A program made the position numbers and the translations under genes. A DNA stretch of 18,260 nucleotides from Oxalobacteraceae bacterium UBA4003 (GTDB lineage: Bacteria > Pseudomonadota > Gammaproteobacteria > Burkholderiales > Burkholderiaceae_D): NCBI GenBank assembly GCA_002384815.1, contig DGBN01000036.1, positions 1 to 18,260 on the forward strand. Direction: 5' to 3'. This document shows, one piece after another, positions 15,768 through 18,260 of the stretch. The notes below the pieces were generated by a model. The model searched no databases and was not told where the DNA came from. It saw nothing but the letters and a program-made list of their open reading frames with translations. Position 1 is the stretch's first letter; the number at the start of each line of letters is the position of its first letter.

Positions 15768-16733
15768 ATGCATCCTTCAGAAGTTCTCTTTCAAGGCACA
15801 TTGCCACCAGTTTCGATTCCAGTCTGCGATCACTATGCGGGCTCAGAAAAACTGATGCACAAATCGCTGGCACTGCAAGCAGAGCTTGGACCGGTTTTCG
15901 ACATTACTTTCGATTGCGAAGACGGTGCGGCGCATGGCAATGAGCAGGCGCATGCACATTTGATCGGCAGCCTGATTGCCAACGAAGAGAATCGCTTCGG
16001 TCGCATCGGTGCCCGCGTGCATGACGTCACCAGCGAATTCTTCGAGCAGGATACAAAAATCATTCTGCAACATGCTGCGCAACGCCTGGCCTATCTTGTC
16101 GTGCCAAAAGTCGACAGCGTCGCCGACGTGGAAAATGCAATCAGCCTGATCAATCAACACGCAAACGGCCGTGCCAGCTTACCGGTGCATGTCTTGATTG
16201 AAACGCATGGCGCATTGAAAGATGCCTATGCCATCGCCGCCCTGCCGCAGGTCGAGTGCCTGTCTTTCGGCATCATGGATTTCGTTTCCGCGCATTACGG
16301 CGCCATTCCCGGCAACGCCATGCGTTCGCCCGGACAATTTACTCATCCGTTGCTGGCGCGCGCCAAACTGGAAATTGCTGCAGCCTGCCATGCGCACGGC
16401 AAGACTCCATCACACAATGTCACAACGGAAATCAATGACACATCGGTGGTTGCCAGCGATGCGCATCGTGCGGCATCCGAATTTGCCTATACACGAATGT
16501 GGAGTATTCATCCAGGCCAGATCAAGCCTATTCTGAAATCATTTGCACCCCGGCTCTTGGAAGTGAACGAAGCAGCAGCTATTCTGTCGCAAGCACAGGC
16601 AGTTCAATGGGGGCCGATACAGCACAACGGCAAATTGCACGATAGAGCAAGTTACCGTTATTACTGGACGATACTGCAACGCGCGCAAGCCAGCGGCTTG
16701 TCCCTGCCCGATTCGGCCAGCGCTATTTTATGA
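15768..16733 (+). CDS. HpcH/HpaI aldolase / CitE-like lyase family protein
   Basis: TIM-barrel C-C lyase of the CitE/malyl-CoA lyase branch, 321 residues. Family features visible are the phosphate-loop-like strand FDCEDGA (48-53), R83 in GARVHD at the substrate Arg position, the Mg-binding E145 in HVLIETHGAL, D171 in SFGIMDFVSAHYGA, and IHPGQI (247-252) near the end. The substrate is unknown: malyl-CoA, methylmalyl-CoA or citramalyl-CoA type thioesters are plausible. It is not part of a citrate lyase operon, since no citD or citF is nearby. Its place between mdh and acnA recurs in Burkholderiales as far as I recall, suggesting a TCA-linked housekeeping or repair role. The mdh terminator lies upstream, so it needs its own promoter. 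The ATG has no convincing ribosome-binding site. Confidence 0.9.
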   Translation: MHPSEVLFQGTLPPVSIPVCDHYAGSEKLMHKSLALQAELGPVFDITFDCEDGAAHGNEQAHAHLIGSLIANEENRFGRIGARVHDVTSEFFEQDTKIILQHAAQRLAYLVVPKVDSVADVENAISLINQHANGRASLPVHVLIETHGALKDAYAIAALPQVECLSFGIMDFVSAHYGAIPGNAMRSPGQFTHPLLARAKLEIAAACHAHGKTPSHNVTTEINDTSVVASDAHRAASEFAYTRMWSIHPGQIKPILKSFAPRLLEVNEAAAILSQAQAVQWGPIQHNGKLHDRASYRYYWTILQRAQASGLSLPDSASAIL

Positions 16734-16806
16734 ATACACATTCGCTTGCATCAGGCATATCACCTGCTTGCCTGCCAGCGAGCCATCAGAATGAATGGAG
16801 ATTTGA

Positions 16807-17316
16807 ATGAAGAAACTGCTTTATGCTGCCTTGCTGATCGGTGTATCGTCAGCGCTATCCCCTGCCTTTGCAGAAGGAAACCTTGTCATTGCGAAAAATG
16901 AAACAACAAAAAAGCCGCTGAAAAAAACAGTAAAAAAAGCGGCACCTGCCGCCGCGGCAACCGGCGCAGCTGCAAACGCTGCCGGCGACGATGATGACGA
17001 AGATCTGGGCGAAGCCAATATCGAAGGCTCCGTCGTCAACAATTTCAATTGCGAGCTCAGCAACAAGGTTACTACCTATTACAACGCCAGCGATGACAGG
17101 CATATTGCCATCCGCTGGAAAAACAAAGTTCACCGCATGCGCAGAATAGGCACCAGCACCGGCGCCAATCGTTTTGAGAATCGCAAGGCAGGTCTGGTAT
17201 GGATACACATTCCATCCAAAGCCATGTTGCTTGACTCCAGGAAAGGCCAGCAACTGGCCAATGAATGCAGAGATCCTGAGCAGGCAAAAACATTTGCCGC
17301 AAAAATAAAGAGTTAA
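16807..17316 (+). CDS. Secreted protein with MliC-like C-terminal domain
   Basis: The 169-residue protein begins with a Sec signal peptide (MKKLLYAALLIGVSSALSPAFA, likely cut after residue 22). A low-complexity linker follows: basic and Ala-rich (about 34-60), then strongly acidic (DDDDED, 61-66). The C-terminal part (about 78-157) starts at NFNCEL and ends at ANEC. It contains TSTGANRFEN and LVWIHIPSKAMLL, a pattern like the MliC/PliC inhibitors of c-type lysozyme (paired Cys, a Ser-Gly-containing loop, then an aromatic strand and a Lys before a Leu pair). C82 and C154 could form the domain disulfide. This is a by-eye match, so the function is not established. The ATG has GGAG six bases upstream. 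It lies 74 bp after the lyase gene and 84 bp before acnA. Confidence 0.82.
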   Translation: MKKLLYAALLIGVSSALSPAFAEGNLVIAKNETTKKPLKKTVKKAAPAAAATGAAANAAGDDDDEDLGEANIEGSVVNNFNCELSNKVTTYYNASDDRHIAIRWKNKVHRMRRIGTSTGANRFENRKAGLVWIHIPSKAMLLDSRKGQQLANECRDPEQAKTFAAKIKS

Positions 17317-17327
17317 AAGCTGGAAGT

Positions 17328-17352
17328 GCTGTCGGCCTCGCCGGCTGGCAGC
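17328..17352 (+). other. Hairpin between the MliC-like gene and acnA
   Basis: GCTGTCGGC and GCTGGCAGC can pair as a 9-bp stem with two G-U pairs and a 7-nt loop, 12 bp after the stop of the preceding gene. No T tract follows. It may be a weak termination or processing site, with transcription possibly continuing into acnA. Confidence 0.35.
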
Positions 17353-17400
17353 ATGCATAGGATCATTTCGTATCGGTTATTTTGTATCAAGGAGAAAATC

Positions 17401-18260
17401 ATGTCGCGCAACACATTGAATACGCTTAAGGAATTCAATATTTCAGGCTCAAAAAAAGGCACGTTTTATTCGCTGCCTGCATTGGGTAAAAAACTCGGCG
17501 TGAATGTTTCCCGCTTGCCGATCTCGATTCGCATCGTGCTGGAATCGGTGCTGCGCAATTGCGACGGCAAAAAAGTAACCGAAGAACATATCCATCAACT
17601 GGCAAACTGGTCGCCGACTGCCGCACGCACGGACGAAATTCCTTTCGTCGTCGCACGCGTCGTGTTGCAGGATTTCACCGGCGTCCCCCTGCTGGCAGAT
17701 CTGGCAGCGATGCGTGGTGTCGCCAAAAAAATGGGCAAGAACCCAAAGAACATCGAACCGCTGGTGCCGGTTGATCTGGTCGTCGATCACTCGATCCAGA
17801 TCGATCACTTCCGCCAAAAGAACGCGCTCGACCTGAACATGAAACTGGAATTCCAGCGCAACAACGAGCGCTATCAGTTCATGAAATGGGGCATGCAGGC
17901 ATTCGACACTTTCGGCGTGGTGCCACCAGGTTTCGGCATCGTGCATCAGGTGAATCTGGAATACCTGGCGCGCGGCGTACACAAACGCAATGATGGCGGC
18001 AAGGCCGATGTCTACTATCCGGACACGCTGGTCGGTACCGATTCGCACACCACGATGATCAACGGCATCGGTGTCGTTGGTTGGGGCGTAGGCGGTATTG
18101 AAGCGGAAGCCGGCATGCTGGGCCAACCAGTTTATTTCCTGACCCCTGACGTCGTCGGCGTGAATCTGACCGGGCAGTTGCGTGAAGGCGTGACCGCAAC
18201 CGATCTGGTGCTCACCATCACCGAATTGCTGCGTAAGGAAAAAGTCGTCGGCAAGTTCGT
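17401..18260 (+). CDS. acnA: Aconitate hydratase A, 5' part (cut by window end)
   Basis: Start of a gene that runs off the right edge; 286 complete codons are present of an expected 900 or so. The enzyme interconverts citrate and isocitrate with a [4Fe-4S] cluster. The product begins MSRNTLNTLKEF and shows typical AcnA/IRP-type sequence: RIVLESVLRN, QDFTGVPLLADLAAMR, PVDLVVDHS, the active-site region DSHTTMINGIGVVGWGVGGIEAEAG and GQPVYF. The cluster cysteines lie further downstream, outside the window. The ATG has a strong AAGGAG seven bases upstream. It is the monomeric AcnA type, not AcnB, whose domain order differs. It shares orientation with the lyase and MliC-like genes and may be co-transcribed with the latter. 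Confidence 0.96.
   Translation, partial: MSRNTLNTLKEFNISGSKKGTFYSLPALGKKLGVNVSRLPISIRIVLESVLRNCDGKKVTEEHIHQLANWSPTAARTDEIPFVVARVVLQDFTGVPLLADLAAMRGVAKKMGKNPKNIEPLVPVDLVVDHSIQIDHFRQKNALDLNMKLEFQRNNERYQFMKWGMQAFDTFGVVPPGFGIVHQVNLEYLARGVHKRNDGGKADVYYPDTLVGTDSHTTMINGIGVVGWGVGGIEAEAGMLGQPVYFLTPDVVGVNLTGQLREGVTATDLVLTITELLRKEKVVGKF

Noticed and set aside
1..18260. Mobile elements, CRISPR, tRNA, rRNA or defence genes
   Set aside because: None seen on either strand; the window is filled by core metabolic genes with short spacers.

Overview
The window is a chromosomal TCA-cycle gene cluster of a Gram-negative betaproteobacterium. The gene order (sdhCDAB-sdhE-gltA-sucA-sucB-lpdA-zapE on one strand, mdh, a CitE-like lyase gene and acnA on the other, with a GntR regulator gene at the divergence point) is typical of Burkholderiales. 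Moderate GC content and the protein sequences suggest Oxalobacteraceae (Herminiimonas/Collimonas-like). The genus is an inference from memory of similar proteins, not a search result. There are no mobile elements, tRNA or rRNA genes, CRISPR arrays or obviously transferred segments. The DNA is densely coding and the longest gap is about 280 bp.

Minus strand, right to left: a GntR/UTRA regulator (13622-14410); sdhC, sdhD, sdhA and sdhB (succinate dehydrogenase); sdhE (its flavinylation factor); and gltA (citrate synthase), closed by a strong terminator at 8364-8395. Next come sucA and sucB (2-oxoglutarate dehydrogenase E1 and E2), a second strong terminator-like hairpin at 3970-4013, lpdA (E3), a small glycine-rich lipoprotein gene, a third terminator at 2052-2081, zapE (AFG1-like ATPase) and a secreted coiled-coil protein gene.

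Plus strand, left to right: mdh (14692-15681) with a near-consensus sigma-70 promoter and its own terminator; a HpcH/HpaI-CitE family lyase gene; a secreted protein gene whose C-terminal part resembles the MliC/PliC lysozyme-inhibitor fold; and the first 286 codons of acnA, which runs off the right edge.

Together the genes encode most of the oxidative TCA cycle: citrate synthase, aconitase (partial), 2-oxoglutarate dehydrogenase, succinate dehydrogenase and malate dehydrogenase. Isocitrate dehydrogenase, succinyl-CoA synthetase and fumarase are not in the window. The best regulatory signal is a perfect 20-bp palindrome (14467-14486) just upstream of the mdh promoter and in front of the gntR start, a good candidate operator for the encoded regulator. 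The second notable point is the terminator-like hairpin only about 25 bp before lpdA, which suggests E3 expression by read-through. Several genes have long in-frame 5' extensions that are probably not translated (zapE, sdhA, sdhD, gntR, mdh); the starts chosen here use ribosome-binding sites, gene junctions and family start positions.
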